Assembly: GCF_002563965.1 (NCBI RefSeq)
Contig: NZ_PDJF01000001.1
Span: forward strand, 1,302,001 to 1,366,000
Direction: 5' to 3'
DNA from: Corynebacterium renale
Lineage (GTDB): Bacteria > Actinomycetota > Actinomycetes > Mycobacteriales > Mycobacteriaceae
Length of the DNA stretch: 64,000 nucleotides
Numbering within the stretch: position 1 is the first letter of the stretch; every line of letters begins with the position of its first letter. The notes beneath the pieces were generated by a model. That model was not told the DNA's origin. It made no database searches and worked only from the letters and a program-made list of their open reading frames with translations. The translations under genes were made by a program, and so were the position numbers. Positions 25,203-34,343 of the stretch are shown here, piece by piece.

Positions 25203-26855
25203 CTATTCGCGGACCCTAGCTTCCAGGGCGTCGAATGGTCCTCCGGCACCACGCAGCGTAGCCACGTTTCCGTGTTCCACGACCGCCCCATTGTCCAAGA
25301 CGTACACGCGGGTGTCCTCGGGGAGGAGGTCGGTGCGGTGGGTGATCTCAAGGACCGTAAGGCCCATGTGCTCCACGTTTGTACGCACGGTGGCTGCTGT
25401 CTTTGCGTCGAGCTGGCTGAGGGCTTCGTCCAAGACCAGGATGCGTGGCTGCACGACGAGCGCCCGCGCCAAAGTCAGGCGCTGAAGCTGCCCGCCGGAA
25501 AGCGTGGAACCACGTCCGATGCGCTGGCCTAAGTCAACGTCCAAATCAACAACCTGGAGTGCTTGGGTGAGCTGCGCGTCGCTAGCGTCGGGGTTACCTA
25601 AACGGAGGTTTTCGGCGACGGTCCCACTGATTGTGACCGCGCGTTGCGAAACGATAGCTACGTGACTACGCAACTGGTCCAGGGTTGCCTGAGTCACAGG
25701 CACGTCGCCGATACGAACCTCGCCGGATTGTGGGTCCCAGCCGCGTAGTAACAAGGCTGCTAGCGAAGATTTGCCGGAGCCAGAAACCCCAACCAAGGCG
25801 GTCCATTGGCCAGCAGGGCACACCGCGGTCACGGATTCGAGGGCATTGCGTGGGGCGCCGTCATAGCTGAGGGTGACGTCGTCGAAAGTGACGGTGTCGT
25901 CGGTGAATTCAGCACCGGGACCGTCGGTGACAGCGGGTGTTCCTTCAATGACCTGGTAGATACGTTCGGCGGAAGCGAAGGCGGCGTCGAGTCCGTTGGC
26001 AAAGTCGTCGACGGAGCGGGTGGGCAGGGCAAGTGCTACGGCAATGGCTAAGGCTAGTAGGCGGTGCTCCCAGGGAGCGTCGTACGACATGAGAGAGACC
26101 AGGAGCCCTAATTGCAGTGCGACGGTAATGACTTCACGCACCGTCGTAAGTAGCGAAGTAGTCCGGCCTGCTGTGGTGAGACGTTCGTCTGCTACGCGTA
26201 GGCCTTCCAAGCGTGCGTCTTGGGCGTGGAAGGTGAGGATTTCGCGGATGCCGGCGATGTCGTCGCCGACGTGCGTGGTCACACCGGACTCGGCGGCCGC
26301 GACCTTACGGGCAGTAGCGAATGTAACTGGCATCCAGAGGAATGGCAGGGCAATGATAACGGCTAAGAAGATAGCCATGATCAGGGCCAGCGGCCAGGAC
26401 GTTGTAAAACCGAAAGTCACGACCACGATGATCGGGACAGTAATCGCACTAATAACAGGCGGGAACGTGTGGGCGAAGAAAACCTCAATCTTGTTGATGT
26501 CCTCGACCGCCCGGCCGGTCAGCTCTGCCGACGCTTTACCCGATGTTGCCTGTGGAGCCTGGGGGATAAGGCGGGTGAAGAAAAGTGCACGCAACCGCTT
26601 CAGCGCGGTGAATGCGAGCCAGTGCCCGGAATAATGTTCCAGGTAACGCAGCCCGGCTTTAACGAGCGCAATGACTGCGATGACCAGAACTGCGGCCCAC
26701 AGCGACCACGGCGTACTCACTGCGAGAACGGCCGCGACGAGCAGTCCGACCCCCGCGAGTTGCCCCAGGATGCGGGCGAGGCTGGATATCCAAAAGGCAG
26801 GAATAAGGTCCCGGATGTGTGAGAAGAGCCACCGGGTTAATTGGAGACGGTTCAT
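25203..26855 (-). CDS. ABC exporter half-transporter, CydC-like
   Basis: 550 residues: six transmembrane segments (about 1-310) followed by an ATPase domain. The N terminus MNRLQLTRWLFSHIRDLIP resembles CydC. The ATPase has Walker A VGVSGSGKSS, signature LSGGQLQRLTLARAL and Walker B ILVLDEALSQLD, with an H-loop His in LEITHRTD. It follows the CydD-like gene with a four-base overlap, so the two proteins form a heterodimer. CydDC exports cysteine/glutathione needed for cytochrome bd assembly, but no cydAB is in this window, and other heterodimeric exporters look alike. The substrate is left open. Confidence 0.85.
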   Translation of the reverse strand: MNRLQLTRWLFSHIRDLIPAFWISSLARILGQLAGVGLLVAAVLAVSTPWSLWAAVLVIAVIALVKAGLRYLEHYSGHWLAFTALKRLRALFFTRLIPQAPQATSGKASAELTGRAVEDINKIEVFFAHTFPPVISAITVPIIVVVTFGFTTSWPLALIMAIFLAVIIALPFLWMPVTFATARKVAAAESGVTTHVGDDIAGIREILTFHAQDARLEGLRVADERLTTAGRTTSLLTTVREVITVALQLGLLVSLMSYDAPWEHRLLALAIAVALALPTRSVDDFANGLDAAFASAERIYQVIEGTPAVTDGPGAEFTDDTVTFDDVTLSYDGAPRNALESVTAVCPAGQWTALVGVSGSGKSSLAALLLRGWDPQSGEVRIGDVPVTQATLDQLRSHVAIVSQRAVTISGTVAENLRLGNPDASDAQLTQALQVVDLDVDLGQRIGRGSTLSGGQLQRLTLARALVVQPRILVLDEALSQLDAKTAATVRTNVEHMGLTVLEITHRTDLLPEDTRVYVLDNGAVVEHGNVATLRGAGGPFDALEARVRE

Positions 26856-28402
26856 GAAAGTTCCTCCACACGGTCGGCGGACAAGATGGCATCGGGGCGG
26901 TGCGCGATCATCAGAACCGCGCGGTCGCAGGCCAGGCTATTCAGGGCTTCGAGGATGCGTGCTTCGCCCGCGAGGTCGACTTGGGAGGTCGGTTCGTCGA
27001 GAAGCAACACAGGGCGGTCGGTCAGCCATGCCCGCGCGATGGACAACCGCTGTGCCTGGCCACCTGAAAGGAGGCGCCCGCGTTCGCCGACGGGTGTATC
27101 CAGCGTGATTTCATCCAGTAAGCCAGCGATCTCAAGTGCTGCGAGCAGCCGTTCGTCGCTGGCGTCCGGGGCGGCGATGAGGAGGTTATCGCGCACGGTT
27201 CCGTGGAAGAGGAAGGTCTGTTGCTCGACGACAGCCATCTCACCCCCGACGCGAACCGACCCCTCGACCGGGGTGAGGTGCCCTTGGATAAGCGCGGACA
27301 AGGTGGATTTGCCGACGCCAGACTTGCCGACGAGGGCCACCCGCTCCCCGGGTGCCACGTAGAGGGATACGTTCTTGACGATGGGCTCAGCGCCTGGCCA
27401 GCCGCCGGTTACGTGGGAAACCTCAATGCCTTCGCCGCCAAGCTGGACATGGGATGTGTGGTTCGGGGTGCGTAGGAATCCGCTCAGCGCACTTACTGCG
27501 GCCCGTCCGCCGATGCCGATGTAGAAGAACTGGCCGATGACGTTGACCGGTCCAGTCACCATAAGAGATGCAAGTACCAGGGTGACTGCCTGGCCTGCAT
27601 CAATAGCCCCTGAATGCACCCGCGCGAGAGAGACAGCCGCAGCCACCAAGATCACGGCGAGAGAGAATGCGGCGTCGACGACGAAGATAAGGAGCTGGTT
27701 TAAGGCCAGCATTTTCATGACCGATTTCCGGTTCTTTTCACCGTCTTCGGCAATGCCCTCGGCGATGCGCTCGGCAGCGCGGTTGTAGACGAGCATGTCG
27801 AGTGCGCCGATGGATTCGAGGAAGCGGCCGGTCAGTTGTGCTTGCGTCCGATGGTATTGGCCGCCCACAGACTTCGTGGATTTGCGGAACCCCTGCACGA
27901 TGAAGGGGATGATAAGCAGGCACACGAGCATGCACAGCGCGGTGAGCCAGTCCACGAAGATCGCTAATGCTGCCAACACGATGAGGGGAGTGGTCATTGC
28001 GCCGACGATCGGGCCTAAGAATCCACCGCGGTAGCGGGTCGCCGATGAGATCGATTTCGTAGCCAGGTTAAACAGGCTGCCTTGGTCTGCAACTACTTTG
28101 ACCGCACCGACAGAAAACAGCTTCTCGACGACCAAACGCCGCAATTCCGTCCGGGTAAGAGCGGACGTTTGATCTGTGCACCAGATGCTCAGGCCACCGG
28201 CGACGGCGGCGAGAGCGACTGCGATGAGGGCTGCAGAGAGGTTGAAATCTGCGTGAAAGGATTGGCCAATGAGAATGAACAACCACACTTGAGAAAGCGC
28301 TTGGGCCCACGTCACGACCGTGATTAATGCCATCCGCCAGCGCGGGGTGGCAGCAGCGACGGCTGGGTGCATGGGCTGCGTAGGGGGCCGATGAGAATTC
28401 AT
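26852..28402 (-). CDS. ABC exporter half-transporter, CydD-like
   Basis: 516 residues, transmembrane domain plus ATPase domain, with Walker A VGKSGVGKST, signature LSGGQAQRLSIARAW and Walker B VLLLDEPTSQVD. It is the first gene of a two-gene operon with the CydC-like partner, with which it overlaps by four bases. The N terminus is shorter than in E. coli CydD. Heterodimer partners of this type export peptides, thiols or drugs. No regulator or biosynthetic gene adjoins it, and the operon sits between two tRNA genes. Confidence 0.85.
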   Translation of the reverse strand: MNSHRPPTQPMHPAVAAATPRWRMALITVVTWAQALSQVWLFILIGQSFHADFNLSAALIAVALAAVAGGLSIWCTDQTSALTRTELRRLVVEKLFSVGAVKVVADQGSLFNLATKSISSATRYRGGFLGPIVGAMTTPLIVLAALAIFVDWLTALCMLVCLLIIPFIVQGFRKSTKSVGGQYHRTQAQLTGRFLESIGALDMLVYNRAAERIAEGIAEDGEKNRKSVMKMLALNQLLIFVVDAAFSLAVILVAAAVSLARVHSGAIDAGQAVTLVLASLMVTGPVNVIGQFFYIGIGGRAAVSALSGFLRTPNHTSHVQLGGEGIEVSHVTGGWPGAEPIVKNVSLYVAPGERVALVGKSGVGKSTLSALIQGHLTPVEGSVRVGGEMAVVEQQTFLFHGTVRDNLLIAAPDASDERLLAALEIAGLLDEITLDTPVGERGRLLSGGQAQRLSIARAWLTDRPVLLLDEPTSQVDLAGEARILEALNSLACDRAVLMIAHRPDAILSADRVEELS

Positions 28403-28616
28403 GACCTAGAGGTTAGCGCACCCTAATTTGTTGTGTTAATCCGTAGTCAGTGACCGAGGAGGCGGATTTGGTGAGCATAAGGTGGCTCAAAAATAGTTAT
28501 TGTGCAGCAGTTTTGCGTTTAATGGCCGGGTATGTTTAATATAGTCGCCAGGTTGTTCAACATGCCGCAGCGTGCTTAGCGTGTCTAAGTTGTTCGGTAT
28601 GCCTGGATTGACTGTA

Positions 28617-28690
28617 CGGGGCGTGGCGCAGTTTGGTAGCGCACCTGCTTTGGGAGCAGGGGGTCGCAGGTTCAAATCCTGTCGCCCCGA
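28617..28690 (+). tRNA. tRNA-Pro (anticodon TGG)
   Basis: The acceptor stem pairs CGGGGCG (28617-28623) with CGCCCCG (28683-28689), discriminator A. D arm GGCGCAGTTTGGTAGCGC, anticodon loop TTTGGGA with TGG, T arm GCAGGTTCAAATCCTGT. CCA is not encoded. It lies 42 bases before tig. Confidence 0.96.
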
Positions 28691-28732
28691 CGTACTTATT
28701 TTTAGACAAAGAATGTTCAGGAGAGTGACCTC

Positions 28733-30082
28733 GTGAAGAGTTCCGTCGAAAAGCTGAATGACACTCGTGTCAAGCTCACCGTCAACGTTCCGTTTGATGA
28801 GTTGAAGGGTGACTTCGACAAGGCGTACGCAGCTATCGCGCAACAGGTCACCATCCCGGGTTTCCGCAAGGGTAAGGCTCCGCGTCAGCTTATCGATGCC
28901 CGCTTTGGCCGTGGCCCGGTTCTGGAGCAGGTTGTAAACGACGTAGTTCCTAGCAAGTACGAGGCTGCTGTCCTGGAAGAGGGCCTGACCGTTCTGGGTC
29001 AGCCTGACCTGCAGATTACCAAGATTGAAGACGGTGAAGAGATTGAATTCACCGCAGAGATGGACATCCGTCCAGAGATTGAAATCCCAGACTTCTCCAC
29101 CATCAAGGTAGAGGTTCCTGCACTGGAAATCTCTGACGAGGCCGTCGACGAGGCTCTTGATGATCTCCGCGCTCGTTTCTCTGAGTTGAAGGACACCAAG
29201 CGCAAGCTGAAGACCGGCGACTACGCAATCATCGATCTTGAGACTTTCATCAACGATGAGAAGATTGAAGACGCTTCCACCGTCGGCCTGTCCTACGAAG
29301 TTGGCTCCGATGACCTGTTCAAGGGTCTGGACACCGCGCTGCGTGGCATGAAGACCGACGAGGATGGTGAGTTCACCACCACCATCGCCCACGGCGAGCA
29401 CAAGGACGAAGAGGCAACCGTCAAGGTTCACGTCCAGCAGACCAAGGAACGTAAGCTTCCTGAGCTCGACGAAGAGTTCGTTCAGATGGCTTCCCAGTTC
29501 GACACCGTTGAAGAACTGCGCGAAGACACCAAGAAGCGCGTCGAAGAGACCAAGAAGACCGAGCAGGCTGCCGCTATCCGCGACGAGGTCCTGAAGCAGG
29601 CTCTCGAGCAGGCTTCCTTCGAATTCCCACAGGGTGTTGTTGAAGAGCAGGTCCACGCACAGCTGCACCAGCTGCTTGGCCAGATGGCTCACGACGACGC
29701 CGCGCTGAACTCTGTTCTTGAGGCGCAGGGCACCACCCGTGAAGAGTTCGACAAGGACCAGCGCGAAGCTGCTGAGCAGGCTGTCCGTACCCAGCTGTTC
29801 TTGGACGCGCTTGCAGAGCAGGAAGAGCCTGAGGTTTCCCAGCAGGAGCTGACGGACCACATCATGTTCACCGCTCAGTCCTACGGCATGGATCCAAACC
29901 AGTTCATCCAGCAGATTTCCCAGGCTGGCCAGATTGGTAACCTGTTCGCAGACGTCCGCCGCGGTAAGGCATTGGCAACCGCCATCTGCCGCACCCAGGT
30001 CAAGGACGACGCCGGCAATGAGGTCGATCCTTCCGAGTTCTTCGGCGAGGAAGAAGAAGCCGAGACTGAAGCAGAAGACTAA
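28733..30082 (+). CDS. tig: trigger factor, ribosome-associated chaperone and prolyl isomerase
   Basis: 449 residues from GTG 28733. The ribosome-binding loop [12 protein letters not shown] (the G-F-R-K signature) is at about residues 43-54. The FKBP-type PPIase domain follows (about 160-240), with [19 protein letters not shown]. The C-terminal chaperone arms are helical and acidic, and the tail ends in a Glu-rich run. It binds nascent chains at the tunnel exit. GAGAG lies upstream. It precedes clpP1-clpP2, the order found across Actinobacteria. Confidence 0.96.
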   Translation: MKSSVEKLNDTRVKLTVNVPFDELKGDFDKAYAAIAQQVTIPGFRKGKAPRQLIDARFGRGPVLEQVVNDVVPSKYEAAVLEEGLTVLGQPDLQITKIEDGEEIEFTAEMDIRPEIEIPDFSTIKVEVPALEISDEAVDEALDDLRARFSELKDTKRKLKTGDYAIIDLETFINDEKIEDASTVGLSYEVGSDDLFKGLDTALRGMKTDEDGEFTTTIAHGEHKDEEATVKVHVQQTKERKLPELDEEFVQMASQFDTVEELREDTKKRVEETKKTEQAAAIRDEVLKQALEQASFEFPQGVVEEQVHAQLHQLLGQMAHDDAALNSVLEAQGTTREEFDKDQREAAEQAVRTQLFLDALAEQEEPEVSQQELTDHIMFTAQSYGMDPNQFIQQISQAGQIGNLFADVRRGKALATAICRTQVKDDAGNEVDPSEFFGEEEEAETEAED

Positions 30083-30094
30083 TTAAGTCTGCGA

Positions 30095-30126
30095 AACCCC
30101 GGATACCAGGAGGTACCCGGGGTTTT
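30095..30126 (+). terminator. terminator of tig
   Basis: AACCCCGG / CCGGGGTT stem with an inner TACC/GGTA pair separated by one mismatch, then TTTT... in CCGGGGTTTTC. It lies 12 bases after the tig stop. Confidence 0.8.
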
Positions 30127-30240
30127 CTGCACCCACGAAATGCAGTTGAACGCTCACAGCGAACACACCCCCACGCGCCACCTACTGCAGGTAGGGTTGT
30201 GGAATACGAATACAGCTAGAAACTAAAAGGAGTAGAAACG

Positions 30241-30840
30241 GTGACCACACAGCCGCGAATGGCAGCCGAAGGCATGCCACAGCCTGGAGATAGTGTTTAC
30301 GAACGCCTGCTGCGCGAGCGCATCATTTTCCTGGGATCTCAGGTAGATGATGAGATCGCAAACAAGTTGTGCGCACAGATCCTCCTGCTCACCGCAGAGG
30401 ACCCCACCCGGGATATTTCCCTCTACATCAACAGCCCCGGCGGGTCCGTGACCGCTGGCATGGCTATTTACGACACCATGCGCTACTCCCCATGCGACAT
30501 CCGCACCTACGGCATGGGCTTGGCCGCTTCCATGGGACAGTTCCTGCTCACCGCAGGTACCCCAGGCAAGCGTTTTGCACTTCCACACGCGCGCATCATG
30601 ATGCACCAGCCTTCCGCCGGTGTGGGCGGTACTGCAGCGGACATCGCAATTCAGGCTGAACAGTTCTCCGCAACCAAGCGTGAGATGGCGGAACTCATCG
30701 CTGAGCACTCCGGCCAGCCGTATGAGCAGATCGTCAAGGACTCTGACCGCGACCGCTGGTTCACCGCACAGCAGGCGAAGGATTACGGCCTGGTTGACCA
30801 CGTCATTGAGTTCGCCGAAGACGGCAAAGTAACTAACTAG
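30241..30840 (+). CDS. clpP1: ATP-dependent Clp protease proteolytic subunit 1
   Basis: 199 residues from GTG 30241, preceded by AAAGGAG. It holds the catalytic Ser in [14 protein letters not shown] and the catalytic His in [16 protein letters not shown]; the Asp follows in the DRDRWF segment. In Actinobacteria ClpP1 and ClpP2 form a mixed tetradecamer that works with ClpX or ClpC1. clpX is here separated from it by the 21.5 kb accessory block. The stop is 21 bases before clpP2, with a shared message. Confidence 0.96.
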   Translation: MTTQPRMAAEGMPQPGDSVYERLLRERIIFLGSQVDDEIANKLCAQILLLTAEDPTRDISLYINSPGGSVTAGMAIYDTMRYSPCDIRTYGMGLAASMGQFLLTAGTPGKRFALPHARIMMHQPSAGVGGTAADIAIQAEQFSATKREMAELIAEHSGQPYEQIVKDSDRDRWFTAQQAKDYGLVDHVIEFAEDGKVTN

Positions 30841-30861
30841 GCAGTAGAGGAGAATACGATT

Positions 30862-31485
30862 ATGAACAACTTCCAGATGCCTACTTCCCGCTACGTCCTG
30901 CCTCAGTTCGTGGAGCAGACCAGCTACGGCCAGAAGACCTCTGACCCGTACGCCAAGCTTTTCGACGAGCGCATCATCTTCCTGGGCACCCAGGTTGACG
31001 ACACCTCCGCTAACGACATCATGGCGCAGCTCCTGGTGCTCGAGGCGCAGGATCCAGACCGCGACATCACGATGTACATCAATAGTCCGGGTGGTTCGTT
31101 CACTGCCATGACAGCGATCTACGACACCATGCAGTACGTTCGCCCTGATGTCCAGACCGTCTGCCTGGGCCAGGCAGCGTCCGCAGCAGCAGTCCTGCTG
31201 GCGGCCGGCACTCCTGGCAAGCGTGCAGCGCTGCCGAACGCGCGTGTCTTGATCCACCAGCCTGCAACACAGGGCACGCAGGGCCAGGTTTCGGACCTTG
31301 AAATCCAGGCCGCGGAGATTGAGCGCATGCGTCGCCAGATGGAAGAAACGTTGGCGCGTCACACCGGTAAGACTGCTGAGCAGATTCGCATCGATACCGA
31401 CCGCGACAAGATCCTTACCGCCCAGGAGGCTGCCGACTACGGAATCATTGACCAAGTCTTCGATTACCGTAAGCTCAACGGCTAA
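30862..31485 (+). CDS. clpP2: ATP-dependent Clp protease proteolytic subunit 2
   Basis: 207 residues with an N-terminal extension ([20 protein letters not shown]) typical of actinobacterial ClpP2. The catalytic Ser is in [14 protein letters not shown], the His in [15 protein letters not shown], and the Asp in DTDRDKILT. Partner of ClpP1 in the mixed protease. AGAGGAG lies before the ATG. A hairpin terminator follows. Confidence 0.96.
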   Translation: MNNFQMPTSRYVLPQFVEQTSYGQKTSDPYAKLFDERIIFLGTQVDDTSANDIMAQLLVLEAQDPDRDITMYINSPGGSFTAMTAIYDTMQYVRPDVQTVCLGQAASAAAVLLAAGTPGKRAALPNARVLIHQPATQGTQGQVSDLEIQAAEIERMRRQMEETLARHTGKTAEQIRIDTDRDKILTAQEAADYGIIDQVFDYRKLNG

Positions 31486-31496
31486 GAGGGGTTAGG

Positions 31497-31534
31497 CCGC
31501 GTCGAGAAGCATACTGCTTCCGGCGCGGTTTTTT
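31497..31534 (+). terminator. terminator of clpP1-clpP2
   Basis: CCGCG/CGCGG outer stem and GAAGCA/TGCTTC inner stem with a TAC loop, followed by TTTTTT (31529-31534). Confidence 0.82.
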
Positions 31535-31555
31535 CATAACCTACAATGACTGCTT

Positions 31556-32107
31556 GTGATTACTCCAGAACAAGGGTGGCAGGCAGCACTGACCGCGCAG
31601 TTAGGCATTGAACTGTGGCGCATCCCCGTTGTGATCGCGTCTGCGGTGGGCATCTACATCGTCTTCCTCGGGCTAGTCCGCGTGTTCGGCGTGCGGGTTC
31701 TGCGTTCGTGGACAACCGTCGACGCGATCACGTGCCTGATGTTCGGCGCGGTCGCTGGGCGTGTGATTATTGGGCATCCGCCGTCACTAGCCGCGGGTGT
31801 GATTGGCCTGACCACGCTCATGGTTATGGAGGTAATCTTCGGGGCTATTACCGGTTCGCGCCGTGGCCGCACCTTAGTTCAACAGCCTGTTGTGATTGTC
31901 AAAGACGGTCTCATTCGGGAGGAAGAACTTCACCACGCCCACATGCACCGGTCACAGGTGCTTCGCGACGTCCGCCGCGCCGGCCTATCGTCGCTTGACC
32001 AAGTGCAATGGATGATCTTGGAAGCCGACGGGCAAGTAAGTACCTACCGGGTGGGGATAGACGTGGACCCCGCGCTCCTTGAGGGAGTGCGCGGGGTCGA
32101 AAGCTAG
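31556..32107 (+). CDS. DUF421/YetF-like membrane protein
   Basis: 183 residues from GTG 31556. Three hydrophobic segments in the first 100 residues (around 25-45, 60-80, 85-100) are followed by a small cytoplasmic alpha/beta domain with QQPVVIVKDGLIREEEL and QVQWMILEADGQVS, the layout of the DUF421 (YetF/YrbG) family. The role is unknown, though B. subtilis relatives affect spores and envelope. TACAAT (31542-31547) ends eight bases before the GTG, suggesting a leaderless message that begins just after the clpP terminator. It converges on pdxS. Confidence 0.83.
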   Translation: MITPEQGWQAALTAQLGIELWRIPVVIASAVGIYIVFLGLVRVFGVRVLRSWTTVDAITCLMFGAVAGRVIIGHPPSLAAGVIGLTTLMVMEVIFGAITGSRRGRTLVQQPVVIVKDGLIREEELHHAHMHRSQVLRDVRRAGLSSLDQVQWMILEADGQVSTYRVGIDVDPALLEGVRGVES

Positions 32108-32113
32108 GCAGAT

Positions 32114-32983
32114 TTACCAGCCACGTTCAGCCATGCGGTGAGGTGCAGGCAGTTCGTCGACAGTGATGCCGACCATCGCCTTGCCCAGGTCGGTGGACAC
32201 CTCGGTGATGACAGCGGGATCGGTGTAATTCTTGGTTGCCTTCACGATTGCAGCGGCGCGCTTTTCTGGATTGCCGGACGTGAAAATGCCGGAGCCCACG
32301 AACACGCCGTCTGCGCCGAGCTGCATCATCATGGCAGCGTCGGCAGGCGTGGCGATGCCACCGGCAGTCAGCAGCGGCACGGGCAGCTTGCCTTCGCGTG
32401 CGACGGATTCGAGAAGCTCGTAGGGGACGGCCAGTTCCTTCGACTTTGCGAAGAGTTCTTCGGGGTTGTTCTGGTAGAGGCCGTGGACCTCGCCGATTTC
32501 TGCGCGAATCTTGCGGATGTGGCGGGTTGCCTCGGAGACGTCGCCGGTGCCAGCCTCACCCTTGGAACGGATCATCGCTGCACCCTCATTGATTCGGCGC
32601 AGGGCCTCACCGAGGTTGGTAGCACCACAGACGAAGGCGGTTTTAAAGGTGCGCTTGTCTACGTGGTGGGCGAAGTCCGCAGGGGAGAGGACTTCGGATT
32701 CGTCGATCACGTCGATGCCTAGGTGCTCCAGGATTTGAGCCTCGACGAAGTGCCCGATACGGCACTTGGCCATGACTGGGATAGAGACTGCTTCCTGGAT
32801 GGAGGCGATCAGCTTCGGGTCTGACATGCGGGCAACGCCACCCTGCGCGCGGATGTCTGCTGGGACGCGCTCGAGTGCCATGACGGCGGTTGCGCCGGCT
32901 GCTTCAGCGATGCGTGCTTGTTCCGGGGTGACGACGTCCATGATGACGCCGCCTTCGAGGTGCGAAAGATTGTGTTCAGTCAT
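32114..32983 (-). CDS. pdxS: pyridoxal 5'-phosphate synthase lyase subunit
   Basis: 289 residues, usual for PdxS. The start [20 protein letters not shown], then [20 protein letters not shown] and [16 protein letters not shown] are family hallmarks; the lysines that bind ribose-5-phosphate sit in these stretches. It makes PLP from ribose-5-phosphate, glyceraldehyde-3-phosphate and ammonia. The glutaminase partner PdxT is normally encoded just downstream, but here the next gene is the convergent DUF421 gene, six bases away. It is divergent from the MocR regulator pdxR, with a shared 79-base control region. Confidence 0.95.
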   Translation of the reverse strand: MTEHNLSHLEGGVIMDVVTPEQARIAEAAGATAVMALERVPADIRAQGGVARMSDPKLIASIQEAVSIPVMAKCRIGHFVEAQILEHLGIDVIDESEVLSPADFAHHVDKRTFKTAFVCGATNLGEALRRINEGAAMIRSKGEAGTGDVSEATRHIRKIRAEIGEVHGLYQNNPEELFAKSKELAVPYELLESVAREGKLPVPLLTAGGIATPADAAMMMQLGADGVFVGSGIFTSGNPEKRAAAIVKATKNYTDPAVITEVSTDLGKAMVGITVDELPAPHRMAERGW

Positions 32984-33005
32984 GCGGTCTAGATTGCCAC
33001 AGTGC

Positions 33006-33050
33006 GTGGTCTAGGATTAAGGCCACGAAGTATTCAACTTTTCAGACCAC
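33006..33050. promoter_or_regulatory. candidate PdxR operator pair
   Basis: GTGGTCTA (33006-33013) and its inverted copy AGACCAC (33044-33050) lie 30 bases apart in the pdxS/pdxR intergenic region. GTGGTCTA fits the PdxR motif published for C. glutamicum as I remember it (AAAGTGGW(-/T)CTA). Confidence 0.6.
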
Positions 33051-33062
33051 CATGGGGGTCAT

Positions 33063-34343
33063 GTGGACCGCAGTCAAGGGAACCTGCCCGGCCAAATCGT
33101 TGGCCGCATCCGGGACGACATCGCCAGCGGGGTTCTTCGCCCGGGCGACCGGATTGCCTCCACTCGCACGATGGCCGCAGAACTCGGAGTCTCCCGGGCC
33201 ACTGTTGTTGCAGCGTACGAGCAGCTTGAAGGTGAAGGTTACGTGGAGACCAGCCCCGCCGGTACTTGGGTCCATCCCGCGATGCGCGCAGTTCTTGCCG
33301 GGGCCGCTGAGGAAGTGCCGCGCACCCTGCCCCCGGAGCAGCGGCGCGCCCCGCGCATCGATCTTCGGCCCGGGCACCCAGACACGTCGGTTTTGGCGTC
33401 GACAACGTGGCGGGCGGCGTGGCGGCAGGCAGCGGCGGAGCCGCCCTCGTACGTACCCCGCGAAGGTATTCCGCGGCTGCGCGAACTTGTCGCCGACCAC
33501 ATTCGGCGCGCCCGGGGTGTGGCCGTGGATCCGCGGCGCGTGTTCATCACGGCTGGTTCGCGTCACGGGGTAAGCGCTCTCGTGGCGGCGTTGGGCCAGA
33601 ACGTCACCGTCGGTGTGGAAGATCCTACGTACCCGTCGCTGGTTGGCGTGGTGCGCCGCGGTGGGCATTCGGTGGTCACGGATTGGACCAGCGCGAATGC
33701 CGTGCTGGTGACGCCGTCGCACCAGTTCCCGCACGGGCACGTTATGCCAGCGCCTGAGCGCATTGAGTTGGTGGATTGGGCGCGCACCCACAACACGTTG
33801 GTCATCGAGGACGATTTCGACGCGGAGCTACGCTTCCAAGGTGAACCGCTGCCGTCGTTGATGGCAATTTCTCCGGAGGTGGCGTCGATAGGATCTTTCG
33901 CCAAGACGCTGTCGCCGGCGCTGGGGTTGGGGTATGTCGTGGTGCCGCCTTCGCTTATCGACGCCCTCCGGCCCCACCTCGCCCCAGTGTCAGGGCTTGC
34001 GCAGGTCGCGTTAGCCAATTTCATGGCCGAGGACGGGTTGAGTAGACATATCACGCGGATGCGGTCGGCGTACCGGCGGCGCCGCGACATAGCTCTGGAG
34101 ATTTTTGGCAGCCGCGCTGTCCCGATGGACGGGGGACTGAATCTAATCGTGGAGCTGAGCTCCGTGGGCGAGGAAGAAAGCGTGCTGGCACGGGCAGCAG
34201 CTCGCGGGATGGCGGTGCGTGGTTTTTCTACGTACTGGTCGTCGCCGGCGTCACGTGCGGGAATCGTGGTGGGCTTAGGCGGGGGTACAGAAAAGCAGCT
34301 GGGGAGGTGGATGACCCAGCTGCGTGAACTGCTGCCGCGTTAG
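33063..34343 (+). CDS. pdxR: MocR/GntR-type regulator of pyridoxal phosphate synthesis
   Basis: 426 residues from GTG 33063. An N-terminal winged helix (about 1-75: GQIVGRIRDDIASGVLRPGD, then TRTMAAELGVSRATVVAAYE) is fused to an aminotransferase fold I domain. The PLP lysine is in IGSFAKTLSPALGLGY. Such proteins sense PLP and activate pdxST. The adjacent divergent pdxS and the GTGGTCTA repeats support the PdxR name. Its stop shares bases 34340-34343 (TTAG) with the convergent dehydrogenase gene. Confidence 0.9.
   Translation: MDRSQGNLPGQIVGRIRDDIASGVLRPGDRIASTRTMAAELGVSRATVVAAYEQLEGEGYVETSPAGTWVHPAMRAVLAGAAEEVPRTLPPEQRRAPRIDLRPGHPDTSVLASTTWRAAWRQAAAEPPSYVPREGIPRLRELVADHIRRARGVAVDPRRVFITAGSRHGVSALVAALGQNVTVGVEDPTYPSLVGVVRRGGHSVVTDWTSANAVLVTPSHQFPHGHVMPAPERIELVDWARTHNTLVIEDDFDAELRFQGEPLPSLMAISPEVASIGSFAKTLSPALGLGYVVVPPSLIDALRPHLAPVSGLAQVALANFMAEDGLSRHITRMRSAYRRRRDIALEIFGSRAVPMDGGLNLIVELSSVGEEESVLARAAARGMAVRGFSTYWSSPASRAGIVVGLGGGTEKQLGRWMTQLRELLPR

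Noticed and set aside
28487..29860. 457-codon open frame on the minus strand over tig and tRNA-Pro
   Set aside because: Antisense to trigger factor and crosses a tRNA; Leu-rich shadow product.
30223..31455. 410-codon open frame on the minus strand over clpP1-clpP2
   Set aside because: Antisense to both protease genes; no start signal or recognisable domain.
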